A DNA stretch of 40,595 nucleotides, from contig CACCBF010000002.1 of NCBI GenBank assembly GCA_902544135.1, forward strand, positions 1-40,595, in the 5' to 3' direction. This document shows positions 7,620 to 20,218 of this stretch, in pieces. Below the pieces are notes generated by a model that saw only the letters and a list, made by a program, of their open reading frames with translations, did no database searches and had not been told where the DNA came from. Origin of the DNA: an uncultured Pelagibacteraceae bacterium (lineage in GTDB: Bacteria > Pseudomonadota > Alphaproteobacteria > Pelagibacterales > Pelagibacteraceae). The stretch's first letter is position 1, and each line of letters opens with the position of its first letter. Both the position numbers and the translations under genes were made by a program.

Positions 7620-8141
7620 ATGATGAATAAAGAGCAAAAGAAAAATTATATAACTGAGATGACTACTCAGTTTGAAAATAGTAAAGCAATTTTAGTCACT
7701 CATTACCAAGGTTTAACAATGACTCAATTAGATGAATTAAGATCAAAAATGAGAGAACATGGTATAATTTTCAAAATAACAAAAAACAGAATTACAAAAT
7801 TGGCTTTGGAAAAAACTAAGTGTAAAGATTTGTCAAACTTATTCACTGGTCCAACTGCAGTAGCATTTGGTGAGGATGCTATTATGTCAGCAAGAATTCT
7901 ATCAAAATTTGCAAAAGATAATGAGAATCTTAAATTAATTGGTGGAATGATGGATAATGAGGTTTTAGATCAAGCTGGAGTGTTAAATGTAGCAAATTTA
8001 CCAACATTGGATGAAGCAAGAGCAAATATTGTGGGAATTTTGAATGCTTCTGCTTCAAAATTGGTTAGTATTTTACTTGCACGATCGGAAAAAATGAGTA
8101 ATTTACCACCTGAAAATTCTGAAACCAAACCCAAAGAGTAA
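7620..8141 (+). CDS. rplJ: 50S ribosomal protein L10
   Basis: Base of the L7/L12 stalk; binds 23S rRNA and carries L12 dimers on its C-terminal helix. The 173-residue product has the typical [20 protein letters not shown] and [13 protein letters not shown] segments. Two tandem ATG codons (7620, 7623) make the exact start uncertain by one residue. Only five bases separate it from rplA, so the structured L10 leader known from enterobacteria is absent here. Confidence 0.97.
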   Translation: MMNKEQKKNYITEMTTQFENSKAILVTHYQGLTMTQLDELRSKMREHGIIFKITKNRITKLALEKTKCKDLSNLFTGPTAVAFGEDAIMSARILSKFAKDNENLKLIGGMMDNEVLDQAGVLNVANLPTLDEARANIVGILNASASKLVSILLARSEKMSNLPPENSETKPKE

Positions 8142-8146
8142 GACAT

Positions 8147-8512
8147 ATGCCAGACTTAAATAAAATTATCGAAGATTTATCAAGCCTAACAGTTGCAGAA
8201 GCAGCTGAGCTATCAAAACAACTTGAAGAAAAATGGGGTGTAACCCCAATGGCCGCGGCAGCACCAGCAGCAGCTGGAGGTGCAGCGCCAGCAGAAGATA
8301 AAGATGACTTTACAATCATGCTTGTTTCTGCAGGTGACAAGAAAATAAATGTCATTAAAGAAGTGAGAGCAGCAACATCGCTTGGATTAAAAGAAGCAAA
8401 AGATCTTGTTGAGGGTGCACCCAAAGAAGTTAAAGCTGGTGTTCCAAAAAAAGAAGCAGAAGAGATTAAAGCGAAGTTAGAAGCAGCGGGCGCAAAAGTA
8501 GAACTTAAGTAA
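8147..8512 (+). CDS. rplL: 50S ribosomal protein L7/L12
   Basis: Flexible stalk protein that recruits translational GTPases. The 121-residue product shows an N-terminal dimerisation helix, an Ala/Pro/Gly hinge ([14 protein letters not shown] near 37-50) and a C-terminal factor-binding domain with [17 protein letters not shown]. The hinge is the least lysine-rich stretch of the cluster. Downstream comes a 55-base spacer with a hairpin before rpoB. Confidence 0.98.
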   Translation: MPDLNKIIEDLSSLTVAEAAELSKQLEEKWGVTPMAAAAPAAAGGAAPAEDKDDFTIMLVSAGDKKINVIKEVRAATSLGLKEAKDLVEGAPKEVKAGVPKKEAEEIKAKLEAAGAKVELK

Positions 8513-8533
8513 TTTAAAAGGAATTTTTTAAAT

Positions 8534-8555
8534 ACTGGTTAATTTTTTAGCCAGT
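8534..8555 (+). promoter_or_regulatory. Hairpin between rplL and rpoB
   Basis: ACTGGTTA (8534-8541) pairs with TAGCCAGT (8548-8555), eight pairs with one G-U, around a six-base ATTTTT loop. The T run is in the loop and the stem is followed by GTTGAAGC, so it is not an intrinsic terminator. The rplL-rpoB spacer is a known site for attenuation or RNase III cleavage in E. coli; a similar role here is inference. Confidence 0.55.
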
Positions 8556-8567
8556 GTTGAAGCATAA

Positions 8568-11500
8568 ATGCAAATATCTTTTACAGAAAAAAAAAATATT
8601 AGAAAAAATTTTGGTAAATTAAAAGAAAGTTTATCAATACCTAATTTGATAGAAGTTCAAAAAAATTCTTATGATGAATTAACCCATTTTAAATCAGAGG
8701 CTGGAGATTTGGCTAAAGGGTTTGATAGAGTTTTTAAGAGTATTTTTCCAATTGAAGATTTAAATGATAAAGCAACTTTAGAATATGTATCTTACAGATT
8801 AGAAAAACCAAAGTTTGATGTTGAAGAATGCATCGCAAGAGGTTTAACATATTCATCTGCATTAAAATGTACTTTAAGACTCGTTGTCTATGATATAAAT
8901 CAAGAGAACAACACTAAGGATATATTGTCAGCAAAAGAACAAGAAGTGTATATGGGTGAAGTTCCAATGATGACTAATAGTGGAACATTTATAACAAATG
9001 GAGTTCAAAGAGTTGTTGTAAATCAAATGCACAGAAGTCCTGGTGTTTTTTTTGATCATGATAAAGGAAAAACTCATGCTAGTGGAAAACTATTATTTAA
9101 TTGCAGAGTTATACCAAACAGAGGTTCATGGTTAGATTTTGAGTATGATGTTAAAGATTTCCTATATTTTAAAATAGATAGAAAAAAGAAAATACTTGCT
9201 TCTACACTATTACTTGCACTTGGGTTTACAAAATCAGAAATTGCAAATGAGTTTTACCAAAAAGAGAAATTTTCGTATGATACTAAAACTCTTAAATGGA
9301 AAACAAAATTCGATCCTGAAAATTACAAATCAAAAAACTTTTCTGAGGAAGTTGTAGATGCAAAAACAGGAAAAGTGATTATAGGATCAGGAGAAAAAAT
9401 TAATTTTCTCAATGCAAAAAAATTATCTAATGAGGGCTTAAAAGATATACTTGTATCTAAAGAGTCATTGTATGGAAAATTTTTACATACAGAGATTAAA
9501 TTTGGAAGTGATGATAATGATATCTTTAAAATAGGTACAGAAATTAATGAGACTGTCGTAGATAAAATACTAGAAGCAAAAATATATTCCATAGACATAT
9601 CAAAGACCAACTCAATAAACAAAGGTCCTTACCTACTCAATACAATACTTAATGATAAAAATAATACTAAAGATGAGGCTATAACCGAAATATACAAAAT
9701 GTTGAGACCAGGCGAGCCCCCAACAATTGAAATTGCTGCTCAAATTTTTAACAACTTATTCTTTAGCTCAGATAGATATGATCTTTCTGATGTTGGTAGA
9801 GTAAAGATGAATTCAAGATTAAATTTAGAATGTTCAGATAAAATCACAATTTTAAGAAATGACGATATCATTGCAATAATTCATAAAATGTTAGATTTAA
9901 GAGATGGTAAAGATGAAGTTGATGATATTGACCATCTAGGTAATAGAAGAGTTAGGTCTGTTGGAGAATTAGTTGAGAATCAAGCAAGAATTGGTGTCTA
10001 TAGAATGGAAAGAGCTATTAAAGAAAAAATGACAACATTAGATGTTGAGTCAGCAATGCCCCAAGATTTGATTAATGCAAAACCATTAACAGTATCTTTA
10101 AAAGACTTTTTCGCTAGTTCTCAACTTTCACAGTTTATGGATCAAACAAATCCTCTTTCTGAAATAACTCATAAAAGACGAGTTTCTGCTTTAGGACCTG
10201 GAGGTTTGACACGAGAAAGAGCAGGTTTCGAAGTAAGAGATGTTCATCCAACCCATTACGGAAGAATTTGTCCAATAGAAACACCTGAGGGACCAAACAT
10301 TGGATTGATAAATAGCTTATCAACTTATGCAAAAATAAATAAATACGGTTTTATTGAAAGTCCTTACAAAAGAGTTAAAGAGGGTATAGTTCAAGATAAT
10401 GTAGAGTATCTTTCAGCTATGGAGGAAACAAAATTTACAATAGCTCAAGCAAATACAAAAATAGATAAAAATGGTAAGATTGTTGAGGAACTTGTTTCTT
10501 GCAGACAAAATTTAAATTTCCTTTTAGCTAAACCTGATACAATAGATTATATCGATGTATCTCCTAAACAATTAGTCTCTGTAGCTGCATCTTTAATACC
10601 TTTTTTGGAAAATGATGATGCTAATAGAGCATTAATGGGCTCAAACATGATGAGACAGGCTGTTCCTCTTTTAAAACCGGAAGCACCTTTAGTCGGGACA
10701 GGTATAGAAAGTGATGTAGCATTAGATTCTGGAGTAACTATTGTTGCGAAGAGAAATGGAGTTGTAGACAAAATAGATGGTAAAAGAATTGTAATAAAAG
10801 TTACAGAGGAAACTGACTTTTCAAAATCTGGTGTTGACATTTATAATTTACAGAAATTTAAAAGGTCTAATCAAAACACATGTATTAATCAAAGACCTTT
10901 AGTTAGAGTAGGTGACAAAGTTAAATCTGGTGACATTATCGCTGATGGACCATCTACAAAATTAGGTGAGTTAGCTTTAGGAAAAAACGTTACAGTAGCA
11001 TTTATGCCTTGGCAAGGGTACAATTTTGAGGATTCGATATTGATTTCTGAAAGATGTGTAACAGATGATGTTTTCACCTCCGTTCACATAGTTGAATATG
11101 AAATAATGGCTAGAGATACAAAACTAGGAGAGGAAGAAATAACTAGAGACATTCCAAATGTTAATGAGGAAGCATTAAAAAATTTAGATGAGTCAGGAAT
11201 TGTATACATTGGTGCAGAGGTGAACGCGGGCGATATATTAGTAGGTAAAGTAACTCCAAAAGGAGACTCCGCTTCTGGTCCTGAGGAAAAATTATTACGA
11301 TCTATTTTTGGTGAAAAAGCAATAGATGTAACTGATACATCTTTAAGAATGTCAAGAGGAAGTAGTGGAACAGTTGTTGATGTAAGAGTATTTAATAGGC
11401 ATGGAATTGAAAAAGATGAAAGATCTATAACTATTGAACGAGCTGAAATTGATCAAGTCCAGCAAGACAAAATAGTAGAGGAGGAAATTTTGGAAAGAAG

Positions 11501-12656
11501 CATTAAACAAAGAGCTTCTCAAATTTTATCTGGCTCATCATTGACAAAAAAGATTAAAGATGTTGAAGCAGGGACAAAATTAGATTTCGATACTATTGAT
11601 AAATTTTCAATTAATGATGTCTTCAAGATTTCATCGAGTGATTCAAAAGGTGAGGTAGCACTTATCCAATTAAAAGATCAGTACACTTCTGCAAAACAAG
11701 ATATAATTGATAGATTTGAAGATAAAGTTTTAAAGATTAGAAGTGGTGATGACTTGTTACCAAGTGTTATGAAAATGGTTAAAGTTTTCGTGGCTATAAA
11801 AAGAAGGTTAAGACCTGGGGATAAAATGTCTGGACGACATGGAAATAAAGGAGTCGTAAGTAAGATTGTTCCTGTTGAAGATATGCCTTACAGAGAGGAT
11901 GGCAGACCAGTTGATATTGTATTAAACCCTCTCGGTGTACCAAGTAGAATGAATGTTGGTCAAATTTTAGAAACACATTTAGGATGGGCATGCAAGGAAT
12001 TTGGTGAAGAGGTCAAAAGATTAGTTAATGAAAATAATAAAAGAATTGAAAAAACTGAAAAGATTTCAAATTTTTTAAAATCTGTATATGGTGAGGAAAT
12101 ATTTCAGAACAAAGTCGATAAATTAAGTAAAACTGAATTTAAAGATTTGTGTGAAAATCTACAAAATGGTGTTGCAATATCCACGCCTGTTTTTGATGGA
12201 GCTAAAGAAAAAAATGTAACAGAGATGCTTGAATTAGCTAAATTGCCTGGCTCAGGACAAACATACTTATGGGATGGAAGAACAGGAGAAATGTTTGACA
12301 GACCTGTAACAGTTGGAATTATCTATATGTTAAAACTTCATCATTTAGTAGAAGACAAAATTCATGCTAGGTCAACTGGACCGTACAGTTTGGTTACCCA
12401 GCAACCATTAGGCGGTAAAGCTCAATTAGGAGGTCAAAGATTTGGTGAGATGGAGGTATGGGCTTTAGAGGCTTATGGAGCATCTTATACTCTTCAAGAA
12501 ATTTTAACTGTGAAATCTGATGATGTAGCGGGACGAGTAAAAGTATATGAAACAATTGTTAAAGGTGAGGAAAACTTCGAGTCTGGAATACCAGAGTCGT
12601 TTAATGTTTTAGTTAAAGAGATAAAGTCTTTAGCTTTAAACGTGGAGCTGAATTAA
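8568..12656 (+). CDS. rpoB: DNA-directed RNA polymerase subunit beta
   Basis: Catalytic beta subunit of RNA polymerase. At 1362 residues it is full length. The rifampicin pocket near residues 514-560 is canonical, with [20 protein letters not shown] and [12 protein letters not shown] keeping the usual Asp, His and Ser positions. Downstream are the active-site stretch [12 protein letters not shown], the [11 protein letters not shown] segment, and the C-terminal anchor region with [20 protein letters not shown] and [20 protein letters not shown]. There is no strong Shine-Dalgarno; the start lies 12 bases after the upstream hairpin. rpoC follows after six bases. Confidence 0.99.
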   Translation: MQISFTEKKNIRKNFGKLKESLSIPNLIEVQKNSYDELTHFKSEAGDLAKGFDRVFKSIFPIEDLNDKATLEYVSYRLEKPKFDVEECIARGLTYSSALKCTLRLVVYDINQENNTKDILSAKEQEVYMGEVPMMTNSGTFITNGVQRVVVNQMHRSPGVFFDHDKGKTHASGKLLFNCRVIPNRGSWLDFEYDVKDFLYFKIDRKKKILASTLLLALGFTKSEIANEFYQKEKFSYDTKTLKWKTKFDPENYKSKNFSEEVVDAKTGKVIIGSGEKINFLNAKKLSNEGLKDILVSKESLYGKFLHTEIKFGSDDNDIFKIGTEINETVVDKILEAKIYSIDISKTNSINKGPYLLNTILNDKNNTKDEAITEIYKMLRPGEPPTIEIAAQIFNNLFFSSDRYDLSDVGRVKMNSRLNLECSDKITILRNDDIIAIIHKMLDLRDGKDEVDDIDHLGNRRVRSVGELVENQARIGVYRMERAIKEKMTTLDVESAMPQDLINAKPLTVSLKDFFASSQLSQFMDQTNPLSEITHKRRVSALGPGGLTRERAGFEVRDVHPTHYGRICPIETPEGPNIGLINSLSTYAKINKYGFIESPYKRVKEGIVQDNVEYLSAMEETKFTIAQANTKIDKNGKIVEELVSCRQNLNFLLAKPDTIDYIDVSPKQLVSVAASLIPFLENDDANRALMGSNMMRQAVPLLKPEAPLVGTGIESDVALDSGVTIVAKRNGVVDKIDGKRIVIKVTEETDFSKSGVDIYNLQKFKRSNQNTCINQRPLVRVGDKVKSGDIIADGPSTKLGELALGKNVTVAFMPWQGYNFEDSILISERCVTDDVFTSVHIVEYEIMARDTKLGEEEITRDIPNVNEEALKNLDESGIVYIGAEVNAGDILVGKVTPKGDSASGPEEKLLRSIFGEKAIDVTDTSLRMSRGSSGTVVDVRVFNRHGIEKDERSITIERAEIDQVQQDKIVEEEILERSIKQRASQILSGSSLTKKIKDVEAGTKLDFDTIDKFSINDVFKISSSDSKGEVALIQLKDQYTSAKQDIIDRFEDKVLKIRSGDDLLPSVMKMVKVFVAIKRRLRPGDKMSGRHGNKGVVSKIVPVEDMPYREDGRPVDIVLNPLGVPSRMNVGQILETHLGWACKEFGEEVKRLVNENNKRIEKTEKISNFLKSVYGEEIFQNKVDKLSKTEFKDLCENLQNGVAISTPVFDGAKEKNVTEMLELAKLPGSGQTYLWDGRTGEMFDRPVTVGIIYMLKLHHLVEDKIHARSTGPYSLVTQQPLGGKAQLGGQRFGEMEVWALEAYGASYTLQEILTVKSDDVAGRVKVYETIVKGEENFESGIPESFNVLVKEIKSLALNVELN

Positions 12657-12662
12657 AAATTT

Positions 12663-15600
12663 ATGAAAAAAGAATTAACAGATCTATTTAAAAATTCTGA
12701 GATTTCAGAGGCTCAAAATTTTAATAGCATCAAAATCTCACTCGCAAGTCCAGAAAAAATTAAATCATGGACATATGGAGAGATAAAAAAACCTGAAACT
12801 ATAAATTATAGAACTTTCAGACCAGAAAAAGACGGTCTCTTCTGTGCAAGAATTTTTGGACCAATTAAAGATTATGAATGTTTATGTGGAAAATATAAAC
12901 GAATGAAATTCAGAGGAATTATTTGTGAAAAATGTGGAGTTGAAGTTACGAAATCAAATGTCAGAAGAGAAAGAATGGGTCATATTAATCTCGCTACTCC
13001 TGTTGCTCACATTTGGTTTCTAAAGTCTCTTCCTAGCAGAATTGCTTTAGCAGTTGATATGAAACTTAAAGAAATCGAGAGAGTTTTGTATTTTGAAAAT
13101 TTCATAGTTATAGAGCCTGGTTTGACAGGATTGCAAAAAAATCAATTATTAAATGAGGAAGAGCTAGCCAAATATCAAGATGAATACGGAGAGGAGGCAT
13201 TTACCGCGGGTATAGGAGCCGAGGCAGTACTTGAAATGTTAAAAAATTTAGACTTAGAAAATGAAAGAAAAAATTTGGCGTCATACATTAAAGAGACTAA
13301 ATCAAAAGTTAATGAAGAAAGAGCAATAAAAAGATTAAAGTTAATAGAATCATTTATTGAAACAGGCCAGAAACCTGAATGGATGATCATGACAGTTGTA
13401 CCTGTAATACCACCTGAGTTGAGACCGTTGGTTCCTTTAGATGGTGGAAGGTTTGCAACTTCAGATTTGAATGATTTGTATAGGAGAGTAATTAACAGAA
13501 ATAATCGTTTGAAAAGATTAATGGATCTTAAGGCACCCGATATTATCGTAAGAAATGAGAAAAGAATGCTTCAAGAGTCCGTCGATGCACTATTTGATAA
13601 CGGCAGAAGAGGAAGAGTTATAACAGGAACAGGAAAAAGACCGTTAAAATCTCTTGCAGAAATGCTTAAAGGTAAACAAGGAAGATTCAGACAAAATTTA
13701 CTTGGTAAAAGAGTAGATTATTCTGGCCGATCTGTAATTGTTGTTGGTCCAGATCTAAAACTTCATGAATGTGGTTTACCAAAAAAGATGGCACTAGAAC
13801 TTTTTAAACCATTTTTATATGCAAGATTAAATAAATTAGGTTTAGCCTCAACTATTAAACAAGCTAAAAAATTAGTTGATAAAGAAACAAATGCTGTTTG
13901 GGATGCTCTCGAATTAATTGTGAGGGAACATCCAGTATTACTAAACAGAGCTCCTACTTTACATAGGTTGGGAGTTCAAGCTTTTGAACCCAAATTAATT
14001 GAAGGAGATGCAATTGAGCTACATCCTTTAACTTGTGCAGCTTTCAATGCTGATTTTGATGGAGATCAAATGGCAGTGCATGTTCCATTAAGTTTAGAGG
14101 CTCAGTTGGAAGCTAGAATATTAATGTTATCAACAAACAACATATTATCACCTTCTAACGGTAAACCCATTATTGTTCCGAGTCAGGATATGATTTTAGG
14201 TATTTATTACTTATCACAAGAGCCATTGACAGATAAACCAGCAGGATATTTTTTAAATGCAGATCAAATTGAGTTTGCTTTATCATCTGGTCAGATCAAG
14301 GTTCATAGCACTATAATTTCAAGATTTCAGACTGTGGACGAAAAAGGTAATAAAAAATTTGAAAAATATACTTCAACAGCAGGAAGATTTTTATTAGCTA
14401 ATTTATTACCAAAAAATAAAGATATTAAGTTCTCTTTGGTAGATAAGTTATTACCTAAAAAAGTTGTTTCAGAAGTAATTGACATTGTTTTTAGATTTTG
14501 TGGTCAAAAAACGACTGTTATATTTTGTGACAAATTAAAAGATCTAGGATTTAAACATGCTTTTAAAGCTGGAATTTCTTTTGGCAAAGATGATCTGATT
14601 ATACCTGCAAACAAAACTCAATTAATAGATGATACAAAAAAGCTTATATCAGATTATGAGACTCAATATGCCGAAGGTCTTATAACTCGAGGAGAAAAAT
14701 ACAATAAAGTTGTAGACGCTTGGTCGAAATGTACTGATAAAGTAGCAGCAGAAATGATGAAGGGTATATCTGCTACTGAAAAAACTTCAGAAGGATTAAA
14801 AATAAACTCTGTATTTATGATGGCAGATAGTGGAGCAAGAGGCTCTGCGGCACAGATGAAGCAGTTAGCTGGTATGAGAGGTTTAATTGCTAAACCATCA
14901 GGAGAAATTATTGAAAGTCCAATTACATCAAATTTTAAAGAAGGATTAACTGCTCTTGAATACTTTAATTCTACACATGGAGCTAGAAAAGGATTGGCAG
15001 ATACCGCCCTTAAAACAGCAAGCTCTGGTTATTTAACTAGAAGATTGTGTGATGTTGCACAAGATCTAACAATAACAAAGAAAAATTGTGACAAACCTGG
15101 TTTCATTGAACTTTCAGAAATCTTAGAAGGTGGAAATGTTGTTGTAAGTTTATCTGAAAGAGCATTGGGTAGAGTTGTAGCTTCTGATGTCAAACATCCC
15201 TTAACAGGAGAGGTTATAATAAGTAAGTTAAATATAATTGATGAGTTAGGTTGTGATAAAATTGATGCAGCGGGTATAAAATCGCTAAAAGTTTTTTCAG
15301 TAATGACATGTAGTTCAAAAGAGGGTGTTTGTGCCACTTGTTATGGAAGAGATTTATCGAGAGGTAAAATGGTGCACGTAGGTGAAGCAATTGGAATGAT
15401 TTCAGCTCAGTCCATAGGTGAGCCAGGTACGCAATTAACAATGAGAACATTCCATGTTGGTGGAACTGCTTCAGTAAAACAAGATTCACAAATAGTTACA
15501 AAAAACGATGGTGTATTAAAGATTATTAATTCAAATATTTTAGAAGACTCAAAAAAGAATTTAATTGTTATGGGAAGAAATACCCAATTGTCAATTGAAG

Positions 15601-16826
15601 ATGATAATGGAGTTCAAACAGCAATTTATAAAGTTGCTTATGGTTCTAAATTATTTTTCAAAAATGGTGATAAAATAAAAGCAAATTCAAAAATTTGTGA
15701 ATGGGATCCATATACAACACCTGTAATTGCTGAAAAATCAGGTATAGCTAGTTATGTTGACCTGATCGATGGTGTTTCGATACAAGAAACAACTGATGAC
15801 GCAACAGGTATTTCGTCGAAATCAGTTGTTGATTGGAGATCACAATCTAAAAGTTCTGACTTAAAACCAAGAATAACACTTAGAGATGAGAAAGGTAATG
15901 TAATTAAGAAAGCTGACGATAATGAAGCAAGATATTATCTTGTTCCAGACTCAATTTTATCAGTGAAAGATGGTCAAAAAGTATCTGCAGGAGATGTTAT
16001 CGCCAGATTACCAAAAGAGACAACAAAGACTAAAGATATTACAGGTGGTTTACCTAGAGTTGCTGAATTGTTTGAAGCAAGAAAAGCAAAAGACAGCGCA
16101 ATCATTGCTGAAAATGATGGGCAAGTTATTTTTGGTAAAGAGGTAAGAGGTAAACAAAGAGTTTCAATAGTTCCAGAGGATGGATCTGAGTCATCTAATT
16201 ATTTAATACCTAAAGGCAAACATATAAATTTTAATCAAGGTGAAAAAATTAAAAAAGGGGAATATTTGTTAGACGGTCAACCACTTCCACACGACATATT
16301 AAGAATATTAGGTATCAAGGATTTAACAGAATATTTTGTAAATCAAGTTCAGGAAGTCTATAGATTGCAAGGTGTTGTGATAAATGACAAACATATTGAA
16401 ACTATTTTAAGACAAATGTTAAAAAAAGTTGAGGTTAAATCATCAGGTGACTCGTCATACTTGCCTGGAGAAATTGTCGATAGAATTAAATTTGAAAATA
16501 TGAACGAAAAATTAAAGTCAGATGGTAAGACACCAGCTTCAGGAGAAAGAGTATTAATGGGTATTACAAAAGCCTCTTTACAGACTGAGTCTTTTATTTC
16601 AGCCGCATCCTTTCAGGAAACAACAAGAGTTCTGACAGATGCTGCAATTAAAGGTAAGATAGACCCACTAAATGGTTTAAAGGAAAATGTGATAGTTGGT
16701 AGATTGGTACCAGCTGGTACTGGAAACATTAAGAATAAATGGAATAAAAAAGCCCTTGAAGATGATAATAAATTTTTATCTGAGCAAGAAAAAATTGAGG
16801 GCTCTGAAAGCCAAGCAAATCAATAA
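12663..16826 (+). CDS. rpoC: DNA-directed RNA polymerase subunit beta'
   Basis: Largest RNA polymerase subunit, carrying the catalytic Mg2+. The 1387-residue product has the N-terminal zinc site ([20 protein letters not shown] near 74-93), the catalytic [12 protein letters not shown] near 461-472, the trigger-loop/bridge-helix part with [18 protein letters not shown], and the second zinc site formed by the RLCDVAQ cysteine and [13 protein letters not shown]. The C-terminal tail ([15 protein letters not shown]) is acidic and probably disordered. It ends the secE-rpoC transcript; a 152-base spacer follows. Confidence 0.99.
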   Translation: MKKELTDLFKNSEISEAQNFNSIKISLASPEKIKSWTYGEIKKPETINYRTFRPEKDGLFCARIFGPIKDYECLCGKYKRMKFRGIICEKCGVEVTKSNVRRERMGHINLATPVAHIWFLKSLPSRIALAVDMKLKEIERVLYFENFIVIEPGLTGLQKNQLLNEEELAKYQDEYGEEAFTAGIGAEAVLEMLKNLDLENERKNLASYIKETKSKVNEERAIKRLKLIESFIETGQKPEWMIMTVVPVIPPELRPLVPLDGGRFATSDLNDLYRRVINRNNRLKRLMDLKAPDIIVRNEKRMLQESVDALFDNGRRGRVITGTGKRPLKSLAEMLKGKQGRFRQNLLGKRVDYSGRSVIVVGPDLKLHECGLPKKMALELFKPFLYARLNKLGLASTIKQAKKLVDKETNAVWDALELIVREHPVLLNRAPTLHRLGVQAFEPKLIEGDAIELHPLTCAAFNADFDGDQMAVHVPLSLEAQLEARILMLSTNNILSPSNGKPIIVPSQDMILGIYYLSQEPLTDKPAGYFLNADQIEFALSSGQIKVHSTIISRFQTVDEKGNKKFEKYTSTAGRFLLANLLPKNKDIKFSLVDKLLPKKVVSEVIDIVFRFCGQKTTVIFCDKLKDLGFKHAFKAGISFGKDDLIIPANKTQLIDDTKKLISDYETQYAEGLITRGEKYNKVVDAWSKCTDKVAAEMMKGISATEKTSEGLKINSVFMMADSGARGSAAQMKQLAGMRGLIAKPSGEIIESPITSNFKEGLTALEYFNSTHGARKGLADTALKTASSGYLTRRLCDVAQDLTITKKNCDKPGFIELSEILEGGNVVVSLSERALGRVVASDVKHPLTGEVIISKLNIIDELGCDKIDAAGIKSLKVFSVMTCSSKEGVCATCYGRDLSRGKMVHVGEAIGMISAQSIGEPGTQLTMRTFHVGGTASVKQDSQIVTKNDGVLKIINSNILEDSKKNLIVMGRNTQLSIEDDNGVQTAIYKVAYGSKLFFKNGDKIKANSKICEWDPYTTPVIAEKSGIASYVDLIDGVSIQETTDDATGISSKSVVDWRSQSKSSDLKPRITLRDEKGNVIKKADDNEARYYLVPDSILSVKDGQKVSAGDVIARLPKETTKTKDITGGLPRVAELFEARKAKDSAIIAENDGQVIFGKEVRGKQRVSIVPEDGSESSNYLIPKGKHINFNQGEKIKKGEYLLDGQPLPHDILRILGIKDLTEYFVNQVQEVYRLQGVVINDKHIETILRQMLKKVEVKSSGDSSYLPGEIVDRIKFENMNEKLKSDGKTPASGERVLMGITKASLQTESFISAASFQETTRVLTDAAIKGKIDPLNGLKENVIVGRLVPAGTGNIKNKWNKKALEDDNKFLSEQEKIEGSESQANQ

Positions 16827-16978
16827 AAAAAATAGCTTAATTACTGAGTTTTAGTTTGACAAAATACTAATTATAAGTAATTTGGCGATAATTTTTGGTT
16901 GGAATGTAGTGCTTATAGACACTAAACGCTGCCACAAAGAAATCGTCAGTAATTTCTCCAAAAATAAAGAAAAAAATT
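16827..16978 (+). promoter_or_regulatory. rpoC-rpsL spacer: promoter and possible structured leader
   Basis: The longest spacer in the translation cluster. TTGACA (16856-16861) is a perfect -35 and TAATTT (16878-16883) a weaker -10 at 16 bases. The predicted leader contains a small hairpin TAGTG/CACTA around 16906-16923 and a stronger one, AGAAAT (16938-16943) with ATTTCT (16952-16957) around CGTCAGTA. Such a leader could be the control point of the rpsL-rpsG-fusA transcript. No match to a specific known RNA family was recognised. Confidence 0.45.
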
Positions 16979-17350
16979 ATGCCAACTATAAACCAGTTGT
17001 TAAGAAAAAAAAGAATTAGACCGTTAGCAAGGAACAAAGTTCCTGCTTTACAAAAACAGCCTTTAAAGAGAGGTGTTTGTGTAAAAGTTTATACCACAAC
17101 ACCAAAAAAACCAAATTCAGCACTAAGAAAAGTTGCTAGAGTTAGACTTTCTAATGGTTTTGAGGTTACTGCGTACATTCCTGGAGAAGGTCATAATCTT
17201 CAAGAACACTCTGTTGTACTAATAAGAGGTGGAAGAGTAAAAGATTTACCCGGAGTTAGGTATCATATACTAAGAGGAAATCTTGATACACAAGGAGTTG
17301 CGAATAGAAAACAAAGAAGATCTTTATATGGAACGAAAAAAGGTAAATAG
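16979..17350 (+). CDS. rpsL: 30S ribosomal protein S12
   Basis: Decoding-centre protein. The 123-residue product is canonical: [10 protein letters not shown] start, [13 protein letters not shown] with the streptomycin-relevant lysine, and [17 protein letters not shown] with the second lysine and the Asp that is often methylthiolated. Both lysines are wild type, so intrinsic S12-based streptomycin resistance is not predicted. First gene of the str cluster, behind a 152-base spacer. Confidence 0.98.
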   Translation: MPTINQLLRKKRIRPLARNKVPALQKQPLKRGVCVKVYTTTPKKPNSALRKVARVRLSNGFEVTAYIPGEGHNLQEHSVVLIRGGRVKDLPGVRYHILRGNLDTQGVANRKQRRSLYGTKKGK

Positions 17351-17352
17351 AA

Positions 17353-17823
17353 ATGTCTAGAAAAAAAACTCAACCTAAAAAAAATATTACTCCTGATCCA
17401 AAATTCAATTCTACAATAATTCCAAAATTAATTAACAATATTATGTTTGATGGAAAAAAAGGTGTTGCCGCAAAAATAGTTTATGATGCAATCGAAAAGA
17501 TAAAAACCAAATCAAAAGACGAACCAATAAATATATTTAATGAGGCAATTAATAATATTAAACCAACTGTTGAAGTTAGGTCAAGAAGAGTAGGCGGAGC
17601 CACTTATCAAGTGCCTGTTGAGGTAAAAAGTAAAAGAGCACAAGCTTTAGCTATAAGATGGCTTGTAGAGTCAGCTAGAAAAAGAAAAGATAAACATATG
17701 TCTGATAAAATTTTTAATGAACTTTATGATGCTTACGAAAAAAAAGGTGCAGCTGTAAAAAAGAGAGAGGATGTTCATAAAATGGCGGAGTCAAATAAAG
17801 CTTTTGCTCATTTTAGATGGTAA
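17353..17823 (+). CDS. rpsG: 30S ribosomal protein S7
   Basis: Nucleates assembly of the 30S head and binds 16S rRNA near the E site; in E. coli it represses its own operon. The 156-residue product matches the family ([18 protein letters not shown] near 75-92, [18 protein letters not shown], and a C-terminus ending NKAFAHFRW). It starts two bases after rpsL and stops four bases before fusA. Confidence 0.98.
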   Translation: MSRKKTQPKKNITPDPKFNSTIIPKLINNIMFDGKKGVAAKIVYDAIEKIKTKSKDEPINIFNEAINNIKPTVEVRSRRVGGATYQVPVEVKSKRAQALAIRWLVESARKRKDKHMSDKIFNELYDAYEKKGAAVKKREDVHKMAESNKAFAHFRW

Positions 17824-17827
17824 GTAC

Positions 17828-19906
17828 ATGTCAAGATCACACAAATTAAATAAATACAGAAACATCGGAATTATGGCTCATATAGATGCTGGTAAAACAA
17901 CTACAACTGAAAGAATTTTGTATTACACGGGTAAAAGTCATAAAATTGGAGAAGTACATGATGGTGCTGCAACTATGGATTGGATGGAACAAGAACAAGA
18001 AAGAGGTATTACAATTACTTCCGCAGCTACAACATGTTTTTGGCAAGATCATAGAATAAATATTATTGATACACCTGGACATGTTGATTTTACAATTGAA
18101 GTTGAAAGATCATTAAAGGTTTTAGATGGTGCAGTAGCTGTTTTCGATGGTGTTGCTGGAGTAGAACCACAGTCAGAAACTGTTTGGAGACAAGCTGATA
18201 AATATAAAGTTCCAAGAATTTGTTTTGTAAATAAATTGGATAGAACAGGTGCAGATTTTTTTAGATGTGTAGAAATGATTAAAGAAAGACTAGGAGCGAA
18301 ACCTTTAGTTTTACAAATTCCTGTGGGTATAGAGTCTTCTTTGAGTGGTGTTATTGATTTAGTAAAAATGAAAGCACAAATTTGGAAAAATGAAGCTCTT
18401 GGTGCAGAGTGGGAATATAAAGCAATTCCAGAGGATTTAAAAGAAATATCAAATAAGTATAGAACAGAATTAGTTGAATTAGCTGTTGAACAAGATGAAA
18501 AATTAATGGAAAGTTATTTAAACGGTGATGAAATTAAAGAGGAAGATTTAATAAAATGTATTAGAAAAGGAACATTAAGTTTTGATTTTGTGCCTGTTTT
18601 AACTGGTTCAGCTTTTAAAAATAAAGGTGTTCAACCATTATTAGACGCTGTTGTAAATTATCTACCAAGTCCTGAGGATATCAGTTCAATTAAAGGAACG
18701 AAAGTAGGATCAGATGAAGAAGTTGAAATGAAATTTGAGGACAATTCGCCATTTTCTGCCTTAGCTTTTAAAGTTGCAAACGATCCCTTTGTAGGCTCTT
18801 TAACCTTTATAAGAGTTTATTCGGGAACAATTAAATCTGGTACTTCTATTTATAATTCCTCAACTGATAAAGAAGAGAGAGTTGGAAGAATGTTATTGAT
18901 GCATGCTAACTCAAGAGAGGACATTAAAGAGGCAAACGCTGGTGATATAGTATCTTTAGCTGGATTAAAAAATACTATGACCGGACATACTTTGTGCAAT
19001 GAGGATAATAAAGTTTTATTAGAGCCAATGGAATTTCCTGATCCTGTAATTGAAATAGCGGTTGAACCAAAGACAAAAGGCGACCAAGAAAAAATGGGTG
19101 AAGCTTTAGCTCGTTTAGCTAAAGAAGACCCTTCATTCAGAGTTTCATCTGATGAGGAGTCTGGTCAAACAATAATTAAAGGCATGGGTGAATTACATTT
19201 GGACATTATCGTTGACAGAATGAAAAGAGAATTTAAGGTTGAAGCAAATGTTGGTGCACCTCAAGTTGCTTATAGAGAAACAATCGAGAAATCTGCAGAA
19301 TTTGAATACATACACAAGAAACAAAGTGGTGGAGCGGGTCAATTTGCAAAAGTTAAACTTTTGATAGAGCCTCAAGATCCAGGGAAGGGTAGATTAGTTG
19401 AAAGCGCAATTAAAGGTGGTGCAATACCAAAAGAGTTTATTCCTGGAGTTGAAAAAGGAATTGAAACAGTTTCGGATAGTGGAATTTTAGCAGGTTTTCC
19501 GATGATTGATTACAAAGTTACAATTGTTGATGGTCTACATCACGACGTTGACTCAAGTGTTTTAGCTTTTGAATTAGCTAGTAGAGCTTGTTTTAAAGAA
19601 GCTTGTACACAAGGTGGTTTGAAACTTTTAGAACCGATTATGAGAGTTGAAGTTGTAACTCCTGAGGATTACATGGGAGATGTTATTGGTGATTTAAACA
19701 GTAGAAGGGGTCAAATTAGCACTCAAGAACAAAGAGGAAATGCAACAGTAATAACAGCAATGGTTCCTCTTGCAAATATGTTTGGTTATATCAATAGTTT
19801 AAGATCAATGTCTCAAGGAAGAGCTCAATATTCTATGTTTTTTGATCATTATTCAAAAGTTCCTCAAAACGTTCAAGACGAAGTGACAAAAAAGGTTGCA
19901 GGTTAA
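17828..19906 (+). CDS. fusA: Elongation factor G
   Basis: GTPase that drives translocation. The 692-residue product has [20 protein letters not shown] at its N-terminus (P-loop), [14 protein letters not shown] (switch I), DTPGHVDFT and NKLDRTGAD, followed by domains II-V with [16 protein letters not shown] and [17 protein letters not shown] longer reading from 17771 lies within rpsG; the ATG at 17828 fits the conserved [14 protein letters not shown] start. It ends one base before rpsJ, with no tuf between. Confidence 0.98.
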   Translation: MSRSHKLNKYRNIGIMAHIDAGKTTTTERILYYTGKSHKIGEVHDGAATMDWMEQEQERGITITSAATTCFWQDHRINIIDTPGHVDFTIEVERSLKVLDGAVAVFDGVAGVEPQSETVWRQADKYKVPRICFVNKLDRTGADFFRCVEMIKERLGAKPLVLQIPVGIESSLSGVIDLVKMKAQIWKNEALGAEWEYKAIPEDLKEISNKYRTELVELAVEQDEKLMESYLNGDEIKEEDLIKCIRKGTLSFDFVPVLTGSAFKNKGVQPLLDAVVNYLPSPEDISSIKGTKVGSDEEVEMKFEDNSPFSALAFKVANDPFVGSLTFIRVYSGTIKSGTSIYNSSTDKEERVGRMLLMHANSREDIKEANAGDIVSLAGLKNTMTGHTLCNEDNKVLLEPMEFPDPVIEIAVEPKTKGDQEKMGEALARLAKEDPSFRVSSDEESGQTIIKGMGELHLDIIVDRMKREFKVEANVGAPQVAYRETIEKSAEFEYIHKKQSGGAGQFAKVKLLIEPQDPGKGRLVESAIKGGAIPKEFIPGVEKGIETVSDSGILAGFPMIDYKVTIVDGLHHDVDSSVLAFELASRACFKEACTQGGLKLLEPIMRVEVVTPEDYMGDVIGDLNSRRGQISTQEQRGNATVITAMVPLANMFGYINSLRSMSQGRAQYSMFFDHYSKVPQNVQDEVTKKVAG

Positions 19907-19907
19907 A

Positions 19908-20216
19908 ATGGAAAAACAAAACATTAGAATAAAGTTGAGAGCTTATGACAATAAGATCCTTGATGCATCAACAGAAGAAATAGTTAACACTGTGAAAAGG
20001 ACAGGAGCAACCATTAAAGGTCCAATACCTTTACCAACTCGAATAGAAAGATATACTGTATTAAGATCACCACATATTGATAAAAAAAGTAGAGAACAGT
20101 TTGAGTCAAGAACTCATAAGAGATTAATTGATATAATTGAACCAACACCTCAAACGGTCGAAGCTTTAATGAAGCTCGATTTAGCTTCTGGTGTAGATGT
20201 GGAAATCAAGATTTAA
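19908..20216 (+). CDS. rpsJ: 30S ribosomal protein S10 (NusE)
   Basis: 30S head protein that also acts as NusE in antitermination with NusG/NusB. The 102-residue product starts [20 protein letters not shown] and has the typical [20 protein letters not shown] and [20 protein letters not shown]. The ATG at 19908, one base after the fusA stop, is preferred over an upstream in-frame start that would overlap fusA. No S10 leader of the enterobacterial kind fits in the one-base gap. Confidence 0.98.
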   Translation: MEKQNIRIKLRAYDNKILDASTEEIVNTVKRTGATIKGPIPLPTRIERYTVLRSPHIDKKSREQFESRTHKRLIDIIEPTPQTVEALMKLDLASGVDVEIKI

Positions 20217-20218
20217 TT

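Noticed and set aside
8065-8424. 119-codon open frame antisense to rplJ/rplL
   Set aside because: Alanine-rich only because it mirrors the L7/L12 hinge; shadow frame.
8534-8555. Rho-independent terminator between rplL and rpoB
   Set aside because: The T run is in the loop, with none after the stem, and rpoB must be transcribed through it.
17771-17827. Upstream start of fusA inside rpsG
   Set aside because: The added residues are not part of EF-G; the conserved start is at 17828.
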